Shown here piece by piece: positions 51,758 through 59,398 of a DNA stretch of 64,000 bases. The notes under the pieces are model-generated. The model searched no databases. It had not been told where the DNA came from and was given only the letters and a program-made list of their open reading frames with translations. A program made the position numbers and the translations under genes. Every line of letters starts with the position of its first letter. The stretch's first letter is position 1. Location: contig JAFYLZ010000004.1 in NCBI GenBank assembly GCA_017556795.1, forward strand, positions 124,001 to 188,000. The letters run 5' to 3'. This stretch comes from Candidatus Saccharimonadota bacterium (GTDB lineage Bacteria > Patescibacteriota > Saccharimonadia > Saccharimonadales > Saccharimonadaceae).

Positions 51758-51933
51758 TTTGCACTGAAGCAATTGGACTTTTCGCAAACTTTAACTCGCG
51801 CCAGGATAGCCTCACTCATGCTCGTCAATTAAAAAACCGGTGCTTTCCGGTTTTTTAATTGGAGCATTCGCTCGGCTCTCTTGGGCTCGTTAAAAATGTT
51901 TGCCAAAAAGCCCAATTGCTCCAGCGCAAACAA
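51758..51933. repeat. Long imperfect inverted repeat with arms of about 80 nt
   Basis: Arms of about 80 nt fold around a TGCTTT centre (51841-51846). The inner 15 bp are perfect (CAATTAAAAAACCGG, a bidirectional terminator core); further out, matches include ATGCTC/GAGCAT, GCAAAC/GTTTGC and AGCAATTGG/CCAATTGCT, about 75-80% paired overall. It fills the gap between the rplL terminator and the SufS-like promoter. No open frame. Confidence 0.8.
51826..51861. terminator. Bidirectional terminator core of the inverted repeat
   Basis: AATTAAAAAACCGG-TGCTTT-CCGGTTTTTTAATT: GC-rich inner stem flanked by A- and T-tracts, symmetric for both strands. Confidence 0.75.
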
Positions 51934-51957
51934 AAAATCCCCTGACGGGGATCTTTT
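51930..51957 (-). terminator. Terminator of rplJ-rplL
   Basis: ATCCCC-TGAC-GGGGAT hairpin with a run of six Ts on the minus strand, 30 nt after the rplL stop. Confidence 0.85.
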
Positions 51958-51984
51958 GCACATTTAGCTAACCTAAACGAACAA

Positions 51985-52356
51985 TTAAGCGAGTTCGACA
52001 GTTGCGCCAGCTTCTTCGAGAGCTTTCTTCATAGCCTCGGCATCAGCTTTAGCGACTTTTTCTTTGACGGTTGCAGGAGCACCATCGACAATAGCCTTAG
52101 CTTCGCCAAGACCAAGTCCGGTAGCTTCTTTAACAGCTTTGATGACGGCGATCTTTTGAGCGCCAGCGTCCTTAAGGACAACATCAAATTCAGATTTGCC
52201 TTCATCGGCAGCAGCAGCACCACCGTCAGCGACAACAGCAACAGCTGCGGCTGGCTCGATGCCATATTCGTCCTTGAGGACGGTTTTGAGTTCATTGACT
52301 TCGAGAACGGTCATATTGACGAGCTCTTCGGCCAATTTTTTAATATCGGTAGCCAT
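51985..52356 (-). CDS. rplL: 50S ribosomal protein L7/L12
   Basis: Stalk protein, 123 residues. N-terminal dimerisation helices ([20 protein letters not shown]), an Ala-rich hinge (about 38-55) and the C-terminal domain [26 protein letters not shown]-like [11 protein letters not shown] and the end EAGATVELA. Binds EF-Tu/EF-G. Lies 36 nt after rplJ in the standard order, with an AGGAG site. Confidence 0.98.
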   Translation of the reverse strand: MATDIKKLAEELVNMTVLEVNELKTVLKDEYGIEPAAAVAVVADGGAAAADEGKSEFDVVLKDAGAQKIAVIKAVKEATGLGLGEAKAIVDGAPATVKEKVAKADAEAMKKALEEAGATVELA

Positions 52357-52392
52357 AATATCTCCTTATTAATAATATAGTGAATTGATTGC

Positions 52393-52884
52393 TTATTTCT
52401 CTTCGCGGTTTTCGAGTCCGGAAACGATGCCATTGACGCCAGAAAGAAGCGTATCGACCACCTGGGCGATAAGTTCGTTCTTGGTTGGCAACGAACCGAG
52501 TGCGACTACCTCGTCTTTGGAGAGGTTAGCGCCTTCGTTATTGAAACCACCAATAAGTTCCATCTTATTGTGGGTCTTTGCGAATTTAGAAAGGACCTTA
52601 GCGGCGCTGAAATCTTCGTCTGAGCCGATGGCGTAGAGAAGTTGGCCGGTAAGACCAGTCGTTTCGGTGTCTTTGTAAGCAGCGATTTCTTTCATCGCAA
52701 CTTTAAGAAGACGGTTCTTCACGACTTTGATTTTGACGTCGGATTCGCGAGCGAGTTTGCGGAGCTCTTGGAGTTCAGCAACGGTGAGACCTTCGTATTT
52801 AGCGTAGGTGACCATCTTTGAATTGTTCAAAAGCTCGGTCAAATCAGCAACCAATGTAGTCTTTTTATCTTTTGAAATTGCCAT
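52393..52884 (-). CDS. rplJ: 50S ribosomal protein L10
   Basis: 163 residues. AISKDKKTTLVADLTELLNN and TYAKYEGLTVAELQELRKLA are typical L10 starts, then the C-terminal helix (NGIVSGLENREEK) that binds L12 dimers. It is preceded by an L10 leader that probably gives feedback control. Starts near AAAGGAAC 6-7 nt before the ATG. Confidence 0.97.
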   Translation of the reverse strand: MAISKDKKTTLVADLTELLNNSKMVTYAKYEGLTVAELQELRKLARESDVKIKVVKNRLLKVAMKEIAAYKDTETTGLTGQLLYAIGSDEDFSAAKVLSKFAKTHNKMELIGGFNNEGANLSKDEVVALGSLPTKNELIAQVVDTLLSGVNGIVSGLENREEK

Positions 52885-53012
52885 AAAAAGTTCCTTTGGT
52901 TAAATTTTGACATGGTTAGCTAAACTGTTAAACAGCGTCACCAAATAAAACAAGAATTTGCCTCGGTGGCATGATTAAAGGGTAAACCCTCGCCACTGTC
53001 TTTGGTAACTGG
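52885..53012 (-). promoter_or_regulatory. Ribosomal protein L10 leader (autoregulatory RNA)
   Basis: The minus strand carries ACCAAAGACAGTGGCGAGGG, the L10-binding kink-turn region, then GGGTTTACCC, ATGCCACCGAGG pairing back to the GTGGC arm, and a GGTGACGCTG/CAGTTTAGCT stem, ending before the rplJ ribosome-binding site. The order matches the known L10 leader family, where L10(L12)4 binding represses the operon. Confidence 0.85.
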
Positions 53013-53022
53013 TATAATTATA
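53013..53022. promoter_or_regulatory. Shared palindromic -10 element for rplJ (-) and rlmH (+)
   Basis: TATAATTATA holds TATAAT for the plus strand (53013-53018) and TATAAT for the minus strand (53022-53017). The two divergent promoters overlap, so only one can be open at a time. Confidence 0.75.
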
Positions 53023-53044
53023 GCAAATATCAGGAGAAAAAGCA

Positions 53045-53476
53045 ATGATAAAAATTTTGGCGGGCGGAAAGAAGGCGAGTGGCGCCTATCAGGAGCTAAT
53101 TTCTGAGTACGAAAAGCGCCTTAAAAAGCCGTTTGACCTTGAATGGCGAGTGATGGACGAGGATAAATTGACCGCTGAGCTCACCAAATGGCCGTTTTCT
53201 GGGCGTGATTTCGTGATTTTGTGCGATGAGCGCGGCAAGATGTTTGGCTCGCCGGAATTCGCGCAGGTGCTCGAGAACAATTTTAATTACAGCAAAAACA
53301 TCGTGATCATTATTGGTGGAGCCTATGGCTTTGACGAAGAGATTCGTTCGCGCGCTGATCTAGTCTGGTCTTTTTCTAAGCTGGTCTTCCCTCATATGCT
53401 GTTTAGGGTGATGGTGACCGAGCAAATTTACCGTGCGCAGGAAATTTTAAACGGCGGCAAATATCACCACGAATAA
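53045..53476 (+). CDS. rlmH: 23S rRNA pseudouridine-1915 N3-methyltransferase RlmH
   Basis: 143 residues. SPOUT knot motifs: FVILCDERGK, IVIIIGGAYGFDEE (SAM loop) and the C-terminal HMLFRVMVTEQIYRAQEIL plus YHHE that contacts rRNA. Acts on helix 69 of assembled 70S ribosomes. The leader of about 20 nt carries AGGAGA before the ATG. Divergent from rplJ through a shared -10 element. Confidence 0.95.
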   Translation: MIKILAGGKKASGAYQELISEYEKRLKKPFDLEWRVMDEDKLTAELTKWPFSGRDFVILCDERGKMFGSPEFAQVLENNFNYSKNIVIIIGGAYGFDEEIRSRADLVWSFSKLVFPHMLFRVMVTEQIYRAQEILNGGKYHHE

Positions 53477-53505
53477 AAAATCACCCCTTTTCGGGGTGAT
53501 TTTTG
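53475..53505. terminator. Bidirectional terminator between rlmH and the PAE-repeat gene
   Basis: AAATCACCCC-TTTT-CGGGGTGATTT-like hairpin with A/T-tracts on both sides, between convergent genes. Confidence 0.88.
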
Positions 53506-53513
53506 TTAGCTAA

Positions 53514-54443
53514 TTATTTGCGGCCACTTACGAAGGTGACGAGACCTTTTTCGTTGACGGTAGCTTCGATGTATCTAGCTGCAGTGGAACCGACCCAGAG
53601 ATATTCTTTGGTGTCGTAGCTAGAGCGCCTAGACAAGAGACCATCGACGCCGCCGAGCGCAGCTTTGAGTTCGGCATAGGAGATGCCGTCTTCGATGCGG
53701 TCAGCGACTGTGTCATAGCCGTCAAGGTTGACGTCGCTAGTATGAGCGGAGTATTCGTAATCTACTTCAAGATCAACTTTGCCGTAGTCGGAGAATTTGG
53801 CCTTTAACTCATCGCCGTTGTCGAATTTCCAAGTGTAAGTTTTGCTATAGGAAGAGCTGCTTGGGCCAAGAGTGCCGTTGAAACCAATGGCTTGGTTATA
53901 TTGTTCGATAGTAACACCTTCGGAGTTGTCGAGATTTGCGATACAATCGGCGGCAGAGCTACATTTATTAAGAGTTTTGTTTGCGATGTACGAATCGGAG
54001 CTGTATCCGTAATCGTCGTACCCGTAGCTTTGCTCTTCGTCGTCGCCCATGAGATCCTCGCCGAATTGTTCAGCTATTTCAATATTGGCGAGCTCGGTTT
54101 CGGCATCTTTCTTGGCGGCATTGTTATGGTTGTTGTTGACAATGATAATTGCAACGACGGCGGCAATGACTACTACGCCGAGAATGCTACAAATTGCAAT
54201 GATGGCTGCTTTGTTAGAATTGGCTGGAGCGGCTGGAGCGGCAGCTGGTGCTTCGACTGGGGCTGGCTCGACTGGAGCTGGAGCTTCAACTGGGGCTGGA
54301 GCCTCTTCGACTGGGGCTTCAACTGGGGCCTCTTCGATAGGAGCTGGAGCTTCTTCGACTGGAGCTTCGACGACTGGCTCTTCGACTGGGGTTGTTTCTG
54401 GTGCCTCTGGGGCTGGTGTGGTTGGAATATTTTCGTTATCCAT
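53514..54443 (-). CDS. Single-pass membrane protein with Pro/Ala/Glu repeats and a C-terminal beta domain
   Basis: 309 residues. Residues 1-75 are Pro/Ala/Glu/Val repeats (APVEEAPAPVEAPAP pattern), cytoplasmic by topology; one helix at about 80-102 (AAIIAICSILGVVVIAAVVA); outside, an acidic Tyr/Ser linker (SYGYDDYGYSSDSY) and a domain from about 165 with two Cys (CSSAADC) and BLIP-like strands (YTWKFDNGDELKAKFSDYGK; EYLWVGSTAARYIEATVNE) as in DUF3862-type proteins. SD AAGGAAG; 21 nt after the upstream membrane gene. Function unknown. Confidence 0.82.
   Translation of the reverse strand: MDNENIPTTPAPEAPETTPVEEPVVEAPVEEAPAPIEEAPVEAPVEEAPAPVEAPAPVEPAPVEAPAAAPAAPANSNKAAIIAICSILGVVVIAAVVAIIIVNNNHNNAAKKDAETELANIEIAEQFGEDLMGDDEEQSYGYDDYGYSSDSYIANKTLNKCSSAADCIANLDNSEGVTIEQYNQAIGFNGTLGPSSSSYSKTYTWKFDNGDELKAKFSDYGKVDLEVDYEYSAHTSDVNLDGYDTVADRIEDGISYAELKAALGGVDGLLSRRSSYDTKEYLWVGSTAARYIEATVNEKGLVTFVSGRK
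54225..54425. repeat. In-frame tandem Pro/Ala/Glu-coding repeat
   Basis: Degenerate repeats of GGAGCTGGAGCTTC- and GACTGGGGC-like units (6-15 nt) coding the PAE segment. Prone to slippage, so its length may vary between strains. Confidence 0.75.
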
Positions 54444-54464
54444 ATTCTTCCTTTTTAATTATTA

Positions 54465-55016
54465 TTAACTATTATGTTTTGTGTTCGTAAACTGGAAAAC
54501 TGCGCCGACAACAGCGATGCCGACAATCATGAGGAGTGCATAGAGGCTACCGCGGCCACCAATGCTTGGGAATATAGTCAAAATTGCGTCAGTAATGACG
54601 AAAGAACCGGCGATAGCGGTGATGGCGATGGTGGCTGGTTTCATCATATTAACAGCGAGGGCGCCAAGGATAACGCCAAGGATACAGGCGATGCCGATAA
54701 CTTCGCCACTGATGCCAAATTGGTTGATGGCGACGGCAAGCGTGGTAAAGAATGCAAGTAAGCCAACGCAGAGTTTCTCGATCGAGAAGCCGAGCAAAGA
54801 CAATAATAGACCGCCGGCGATTGGCAAGAGGAATTGCCAAAGGTCTGATTCGCGAATGGCTGGCATACTATCGTTGATAAATGGCATAAGATGCGTCATT
54901 AACGTGTAGCCGATGATGAACCACGCGATAAAGAAGACGATTTTTTTAAGTTTGTAGCCAAAAAGGCAGACAAACGCACCTAAAATTAAGGCTAGAATTA
55001 CTTCGTAATTTTCCAT
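54465..55016 (-). CDS. TMEM198/DUF4203-like membrane protein
   Basis: 183 residues with seven short helices, glycine-rich (ILALILGAFVCLFGYKLKK, PIAGGLLLSLLGFSIEK). The helix pattern and FGYKLKK opening resemble the DUF4203/TMEM198 family; function unknown. The start is set at MENYEVILALIL (55016): TACAAT ends 6 nt upstream, and the frame further up crosses the rplA terminator. Forms an operon with the PAE-repeat gene. Confidence 0.82.
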   Translation of the reverse strand: MENYEVILALILGAFVCLFGYKLKKIVFFIAWFIIGYTLMTHLMPFINDSMPAIRESDLWQFLLPIAGGLLLSLLGFSIEKLCVGLLAFFTTLAVAINQFGISGEVIGIACILGVILGALAVNMMKPATIAITAIAGSFVITDAILTIFPSIGGRGSLYALLMIVGIAVVGAVFQFTNTKHNS

Positions 55017-55031
55017 AAGCTTATTGTAGCA

Positions 55032-55063
55032 CAAAAAAGAGCCCCGCGGGGAGGCTCTTTTTA
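55032..55063. terminator. Terminator after rplA
   Basis: AAAAAGAGCC and GGCTCTTTTT arms around CCGCGGGGA (55035-55062); symmetric, U-run on the minus strand. Confidence 0.88.
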
Positions 55064-55069
55064 GCAATC

Positions 55070-56011
55070 TTATTTGTAAAGATTTTCGATAGCGATCGAA
55101 GGGCCCATAGTAGTCGTGATGAATGCGGACTTCACATAGGTGCCTTTGAGGCTGGCTGGTTTTTGAGCTTTCAAGCTCTCGAAGAACACGTTAGCGTTCT
55201 CGAGGAGTTTGTCGGCGCCAAAGGAAACTTTGCCAAGACCGATGTGGACGATAGCTTGTTTGTCGACACGGTACTCAACTTTACCAGCTTTGGCTTCTTT
55301 GACGGCTTTTTCAACATCCATGGTAACGGTGCCAGCTTTTGGATTTGGCATGAGACCTTTTGGACCAAGGAGACGTGCGAATTTACCAAGTTTTGGCATG
55401 TAAGCTGGAGTAGAAATAAGAACGTCGAAATCAATTACGCCTTTTTCGAGTTGCTTCAAGAACTCTTCGTCTTCGGCGATGTCGGCACCAGCAGCTTTGG
55501 CGGCTTTAGCAACATCGAGTGGGGCGAAAACAGCGACACGCACGGTTTTACCGTTGCCGTTTGGCAAGACGATAGTGGTGCGGATGTTTTGATCAGCTTG
55601 ACGTGGGTCAACACCAAGGCGGATATGAGCCTCGACGCTGGCGTCAAATTTGGCTGGGTTGGTCTTAATAGCAAGCTCGAGAGCTTCTTTAAGGCTGTAT
55701 TCCTTGCCTTTTTCGACTAATTTAGCGGCTTCTTGATATTTTTTGCCACGGCGTTCGATTTTTGGACGAGTGACTGGCTTGGCGCCTTTTGGTTTTTCGG
55801 CGGCAGCTTTGTCTTCGGCAGCACGCTCAGCTTTTTTAGCTTGGCGCTCTTCCTCGGCCTTAACTTCTTCGACGTGTTTTTTGGAACGTTTGCCAGCTTT
55901 GGCAAATTGTTCCTCGGTATCGGCTACTTCTTCGACAGCTTCAACGGCTTCTTCGGTAGCTTTGACTGCTTCGTCAGCAGCTTCAGTAGATTTGACCTCT
56001 TCTTTGGTCAT
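55070..56011 (-). CDS. rplA: 50S ribosomal protein L1 with long charged N-terminal extension
   Basis: 313 residues; the L1 core (about 85-313) has [38 protein letters not shown] and [20 protein letters not shown]. The first 85 residues are Glu/Ala/Lys-rich and not part of normal L1 (about 230 residues). The start is set at [11 protein letters not shown] (56011) by AAAGGA upstream; an in-frame ATG at 56056 would add 15 residues. The leader has TATAAT (56074-56079) and a GGCCAAAAGCC hairpin that could serve L1 autoregulation. It has its own promoter, unlike the usual rplK-rplA operon. Confidence 0.93.
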   Translation of the reverse strand: MTKEEVKSTEAADEAVKATEEAVEAVEEVADTEEQFAKAGKRSKKHVEEVKAEEERQAKKAERAAEDKAAAEKPKGAKPVTRPKIERRGKKYQEAAKLVEKGKEYSLKEALELAIKTNPAKFDASVEAHIRLGVDPRQADQNIRTTIVLPNGNGKTVRVAVFAPLDVAKAAKAAGADIAEDEEFLKQLEKGVIDFDVLISTPAYMPKLGKFARLLGPKGLMPNPKAGTVTMDVEKAVKEAKAGKVEYRVDKQAIVHIGLGKVSFGADKLLENANVFFESLKAQKPASLKGTYVKSAFITTTMGPSIAIENLYK

Positions 56012-56103
56012 TTTGAATCCTTTCTGTGGTGATAACGGCTTTTGGCCTCCCAACATGATTAATAATGCTCTATATTATACATGAGTTTGATGAAAAATGC
56101 AAG

Positions 56104-56133
56104 AGAAAAAAGAGGGAGCCTTGCGGTTCCCTC
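56104..56133 (-). terminator. Terminator after the orphan gene between rplK and rplA
   Basis: GAGGGAGCC-TTGC-GGTTCCCTC hairpin (56111-56132) followed by a U-run on the minus strand. Confidence 0.82.
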
Positions 56134-56148
56134 GGGAAGAAAATGTCA

Positions 56149-56610
56149 CTAAGAGACTTCTTTTTCAGCCAGTTTGGCCATAGCTCGTCTGCTGAGCTCG
56201 TTTGGGCAGTATTGATTATAGCTTCTACCATGCTTTTTGACTTTGTCGATTTGGTCTTCAAAATGCTTAATACGGTCTCGCAACGTGATGTAGGCGACAC
56301 CGCCTAGGTACGTTTTTTCGATTACGGTAATCAACTTTTTAACCTCTTGGTCGGTTTTGCGGAGTAAGTATTGCTGAGCCGCCCCCTGGCTGTCGAGTTT
56401 AAGGAATTCGATATTTGGGAACTCGTCCAGTATGTATGTGGGGATACGTTGTATTGGGGCAATTCTGAGTCTGCGTTTCTCGGCGAGTTTTGCTTTGTAG
56501 TTATCGCAGATAGTGCGATACTCTTCGCTGTACTGTTTCCAAAGTTCCATTGCCTGAATATATAGCTCCGGGTAGTGTTTTTCTTCCTGTTTAATGTACG
56601 ATTTTGCCAT
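56149..56610 (-). CDS. Orphan helical protein inserted between rplK and rplA
   Basis: 153 residues, soluble, mostly helical and basic; unrecognised. KQEEKHYPELYIQAMELWKQ and YRTICDNYKAKLAEKRRLRI suggest a long helix or coiled coil, and the C-terminus has KVKKHGRSYNQYCPNELSRR. A self-contained unit: TATAAT (56639-56644), AGGAGG before the ATG and a private terminator. The leader can fold CCTAT with ATAGG, the latter overlapping the Shine-Dalgarno. Related in organisation to the other SD-led orphans. Confidence 0.82.
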   Translation of the reverse strand: MAKSYIKQEEKHYPELYIQAMELWKQYSEEYRTICDNYKAKLAEKRRLRIAPIQRIPTYILDEFPNIEFLKLDSQGAAQQYLLRKTDQEVKKLITVIEKTYLGGVAYITLRDRIKHFEDQIDKVKKHGRSYNQYCPNELSRRAMAKLAEKEVS

Positions 56611-56619
56611 TTTTCTAGA

Positions 56620-56638
56620 CCTCCTATGGCGAAATAGG
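56620..56638 (-). promoter_or_regulatory. Leader hairpin overlapping the ribosome-binding site of the 56149 gene
   Basis: On the mRNA CCTAT (56638-56634) pairs with ATAGG (56627-56623), and AGGAGG (56625-56620) shares three bases with the stem. Partial masking of the ribosome-binding site is possible; a 5-bp stem is weak. Confidence 0.4.
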
Positions 56639-56660
56639 ATTATATTGTCTCATAAAACAA

Positions 56661-56700
56661 CAAAAAAGTCAACCCGCATATGTTTTGTGGGTTGACTTTG
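56661..56700 (-). terminator. Terminator of the secE-nusG-rplK operon
   Basis: AAGTCAACCC (56666-56675) pairs with GGGTTGACTT (56689-56698), followed by a U-run on the minus strand. Confidence 0.9.
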
Positions 56701-56705
56701 TAATC

Positions 56706-57134
56706 TTAGTCAGCGACTTCTACGCCCATTGAGCGAGCAGTGCCGGCGACGATTTTGATGGCGCCTTCGATATCGTTGGCGTTAAGTTGATCCATCTTTT
56801 TGTTAGCAATTTCTTCGAGCTGAGCGCGGGTGATTTTGCCGACCTTGTCGACGTTTGGCTTGCCCGAACCTTTTTCGATTTTAATAGCTTCACGGATGAG
56901 GTCATCAACTGGTTGTCCGAGACAGACCCAATCAAAGGTACGATCTTCGTAGACTTTGATGTGAACGATGACGTTCTTGCCCATGAAATCTTTGGTTTTT
57001 TCGTTGAATGGATTGATGAAATCCATCATGTTAAGTCCCCATTGACCAAGGGTTGAACCAACCGGAGGTCCAGCGGTGGCTTTACCGCCAGGGATACGCA
57101 ACTTGAGGTTGCCGATGACTTTCTTTTCTGCCAT
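56706..57134 (-). CDS. rplK: 50S ribosomal protein L11
   Basis: 142 residues. Opens with KVIGNLKLRIPGGKATAGPP, then PVGSTLGQWGLNMMDFINPFN and the C-terminal rRNA-binding domain ending GTARSMGVEV. Part of the GTPase-associated centre. Third gene of the secE-nusG-rplK operon, which stops at a terminator instead of continuing into rplA. Confidence 0.97.
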   Translation of the reverse strand: MAEKKVIGNLKLRIPGGKATAGPPVGSTLGQWGLNMMDFINPFNEKTKDFMGKNVIVHIKVYEDRTFDWVCLGQPVDDLIREAIKIEKGSGKPNVDKVGKITRAQLEEIANKKMDQLNANDIEGAIKIVAGTARSMGVEVAD

Positions 57135-57194
57135 GATAATTTTTTCCTCTTTCCGAGTACGTAACTCAGATATTATACTATAGTTTTTAGAATT

Positions 57195-57740
57195 TTACAA
57201 TTGTTTAACCTGCAAAGCGTCGAGCTCGACTGGTGTTTCGCGACCAAACATCGAGACCATAACTTTGAGCTTGCCCTTGGCGGCGTCGATTTCGGAAACG
57301 GTACCATCGAAGCCCTTGAATGGACCATCGGTGATAGAAACCACTTCGCCGATTTCGTATTTGACGGAGAATTTTGGATCTTCTACGCCCATACGTTTCT
57401 TGATTTTGGCAATTTCCTTTTCGGAAACTGGGGTTGGCTGAGTGCCGGTACCGATAAAGCCGGTTACACCAGGGGTGTTGCGAATGATGTACCAGGTTTC
57501 ATCAGACAATTTCATCTCGACCAAGACGTAGCCTTGAAGGATCTTACGATCGACAACTTTGCGTTTGCCATTCTTGATTTCGATTTGTTTTTCTTTTGGC
57601 ACGATAGCCTCGAAGATTTTGTCGGCCATTTCAACGGTGTTAACGCGTTGGTTGATAGAGTCGGCGACCTTGTCTTCGTATCCGCTGTAGGTAGAAATTG
57701 CGTACCAGGCGCGGGTGTCGTCATAACGGTTTACTGCCAT
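57195..57740 (-). CDS. nusG: Transcription antitermination factor NusG
   Basis: 181 residues: NGN domain (WYAISTYSGYEDKVADSIN, LVEMKLSDETWYIIRNTPGV, GFIGTG) and C-terminal KOW domain (VSITDGPFKGFDGTVSEID). Binds RNA polymerase and couples it to the ribosome. AAGGAG 4 nt before the ATG; 8 nt after secE. Normal length. Confidence 0.97.
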   Translation of the reverse strand: MAVNRYDDTRAWYAISTYSGYEDKVADSINQRVNTVEMADKIFEAIVPKEKQIEIKNGKRKVVDRKILQGYVLVEMKLSDETWYIIRNTPGVTGFIGTGTQPTPVSEKEIAKIKKRMGVEDPKFSVKYEIGEVVSITDGPFKGFDGTVSEIDAAKGKLKVMVSMFGRETPVELDALQVKQL

Positions 57741-57748
57741 AATTCTCC

Positions 57749-58144
57749 TTATTTCAAAATATTACTAAATATAAATTGGAATAACATATCGAGCAAAACG
57801 AGGATGATAATGAAAAATGCAGTGTAGACTAAGACTGCAAAGACCATTTTCCAGGTTGCTTTACGGTTTGGCCAGCGAACTTGGCGGATTTCACGCCACG
57901 AATCGCGGAAATAGCGGCCGATAGCGCAGAATGGGCGGAAAAGAATGAATGGTTTTTTACCACCCTTGTCTTTTTTAGCCTTTTTCTCAGCTTTTACGGC
58001 AGCCTTTTTGGCCTTTTTGTCTTTTTGATCGACTTTTTTGTCTTTTAGTACGACTTTTTTCCGAGTTATGACCGGCTCAGCGGCAGTTTGCTCGGATTTA
58101 CCAGAGTCGTTAGCTTTAATGCGAGTAATTTTCGCTTTGGCCAT
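57749..58144 (-). CDS. secE: Preprotein translocase subunit SecE with Lys-rich extension
   Basis: 131 residues. The C-terminal 65 hold the SecE core: FRDSWREIRQVRWPNRKATW followed by one membrane helix (FAVLVYTAFFIIILVLLDML). The N-terminal 65 are Lys/Ala-rich (KKVDQKDKKAKKAAVKAEKK), not needed for the translocase core. Clamps SecY. First gene of secE-nusG-rplK. AAGGAG before the ATG. Confidence 0.93.
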   Translation of the reverse strand: MAKAKITRIKANDSGKSEQTAAEPVITRKKVVLKDKKVDQKDKKAKKAAVKAEKKAKKDKGGKKPFILFRPFCAIGRYFRDSWREIRQVRWPNRKATWKMVFAVLVYTAFFIIILVLLDMLFQFIFSNILK

Positions 58145-58157
58145 ATTTAACTCCTTA

Positions 58158-58194
58158 TTAAAAAAAGTCTGTTACCAGACTTGTCAATAGTATA
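58158..58194 (-). promoter_or_regulatory. secE promoter and 5'-terminal terminator-like hairpin
   Basis: TATACT (58194-58189) predicts a start near 58182, exactly where AAGUCUG-GUAA-CAGACUU begins; seven Us follow, then AAGGAG and the secE ATG. A 7-bp hairpin with a U-tract at the very 5' end could attenuate or stabilise the operon mRNA. Confidence 0.55.
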
Positions 58195-58231
58195 GCAAAA
58201 AACAAGGGGGTTGTAAATGGGTTTTGCCGGT

Positions 58232-59191
58232 TTAGTACCAAAATTCTTTCGGTAGTTTTTCGGCGATTTTTTGATGGAAGTCGTAGTCGAAATTTTCGAG
58301 GCGTTCTGGGTGCTTGGTTTTGAAGTATTTTTTACGGATTTCATCGGCTGTCATGAGGTCGCCGGCGAGGAGCTGGTATTTTTTGAACAGATTAAGGCCG
58401 CGTTTGAAATTCTTTGGTGGCAAAACGGCAACCGGGAGAAAGTCGCAAGCGGCTTTTTCGTCGGTGAGGAGCTTGATGGCGAGGATGGACATGGTTGGGA
58501 TGACATCTTCTTCCTTTTTGTAGACGGCTGGGGTTTTAAAAACGGTGCGCTGCCTGGTGGCGGATGGCGCGACGAAAATCATGCCGCCGTCTTTGACGAT
58601 GTTGATGGAAAGATCGGTATAGATCTCGCGGAAGTCGCGCTTAATGCGGCTAGCAGCTTCGTAGATTTCGCTGTCTTCTTTGATGCCGAGCTTTTTCCAG
58701 GTGGATGGGGTGATGGTAGGGGTGATGATGATGCCAAGGGCTTTCAGGCGGTCGTAATCGCCGGCAAGAGCTTCGTACCATGGCAAATTGACTGGGAATA
58801 GTACTGGCTTGTCGCCCCAAAGTTCGAATTTGATGAGCAGGATGCGGCCGATTTCGCCGAGACTTGGGTGGTTAAAACCGAGCACGAGGCCGTTTTTGGT
58901 GTCTGGGAAAGTGGATTTATCGTAAATAACTGGTGTAATTTTGTGTAGATTTTTGACAATGCGAGCCTTGGCCTTTTCGAGGCGCTTCTTGGGATTGTTT
59001 TTGTGGCCAACGTGATAAAAATGATTGATGGCAAGATGGCAGACTTTGCCAACTGGGACCATTTCCTTGCGGAGTTTTTCCCCGCCGAGGGATTTGAGAA
59101 GTGAATAATTGCGATGCTGAAGCTTGTCGATGATTTGCTCGGACGAAAGCTTGTTGAGGTCGGCCGGACTGAAGGTAAGTTTTTTGCTCAT
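58232..59191 (-). CDS. PlsC-like acyltransferase family protein (putative)
   Basis: 319 residues without membrane helices. GLVLGFNHPSLGEIGRILLI resembles the NHxxxxD/E motif of glycerol-phosphate acyltransferases, and GGMIFVAPSATRQRTVFK stands where motif III (FPEGTRS) is expected, but both are altered, so activity is uncertain. The start is set at MSKKLTFSPADLNK (59191), with TATAAT 9 nt upstream; the frame above overlaps the tRNA promoter. Single gene, divergent from tRNA-Gln. Confidence 0.72.
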   Translation of the reverse strand: MSKKLTFSPADLNKLSSEQIIDKLQHRNYSLLKSLGGEKLRKEMVPVGKVCHLAINHFYHVGHKNNPKKRLEKAKARIVKNLHKITPVIYDKSTFPDTKNGLVLGFNHPSLGEIGRILLIKFELWGDKPVLFPVNLPWYEALAGDYDRLKALGIIITPTITPSTWKKLGIKEDSEIYEAASRIKRDFREIYTDLSINIVKDGGMIFVAPSATRQRTVFKTPAVYKKEEDVIPTMSILAIKLLTDEKAACDFLPVAVLPPKNFKRGLNLFKKYQLLAGDLMTADEIRKKYFKTKHPERLENFDYDFHQKIAEKLPKEFWY

Positions 59192-59285
59192 GATAGTTTG
59201 ATTATAGCATGACCGCTTTAAATACAAGCGGTTTTGTGCGCGACGGGTGGCAAAAATGTGAGTTTTGTAGTATAATGTATGGCAT

Positions 59286-59360
59286 TGGAGCGTCGCCAAG
59301 TGGTAAGGCAGCGGGTTCTGGTCCCGCCATTCGAGGGTTCGAATCCTTCCGCTCCAGCCA
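59286..59360 (+). tRNA. tRNA-Gln (anticodon CTG), CCA encoded
   Basis: Acceptor TGGAGCG (59286-59292) with CGCTCCA (59350-59356), D-arm with GTGGTAAGGC, anticodon stem GCGGG/CCCGC around TTCTGGT (anticodon CTG, reads CAG), T-arm AGGGTTCGAATCCTT, discriminator G and encoded CCA. TATAAT (59271-59276) lies 9 nt upstream. The glutamine identity fits the U1-A72 end. Confidence 0.95.
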
Positions 59361-59397
59361 AGGAAAGACCCCTAGTTTTGGCTAGGGGTTTTTCCTT
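59360..59397. terminator. Bidirectional terminator after tRNA-Gln
   Basis: ACCCCTAG (59368-59375) pairs with CTAGGGGT (59382-59389), extended by AAGGAAA/TTTCCTT; serves the tRNA and the convergent zincin gene. Confidence 0.9.
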
Positions 59398-59398
59398 G

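Noticed and set aside
51758-51933. Insertion sequence or transposon with its transposase
   Set aside because: No coding frame and no obvious target-site duplication; only a palindrome is present, hence listed as repeat and possible relic.
54225-54425. CRISPR array or non-coding minisatellite
   Set aside because: The repeats are in frame, short and degenerate, without unique spacers, and code the Pro/Ala/Glu segment of a membrane protein.
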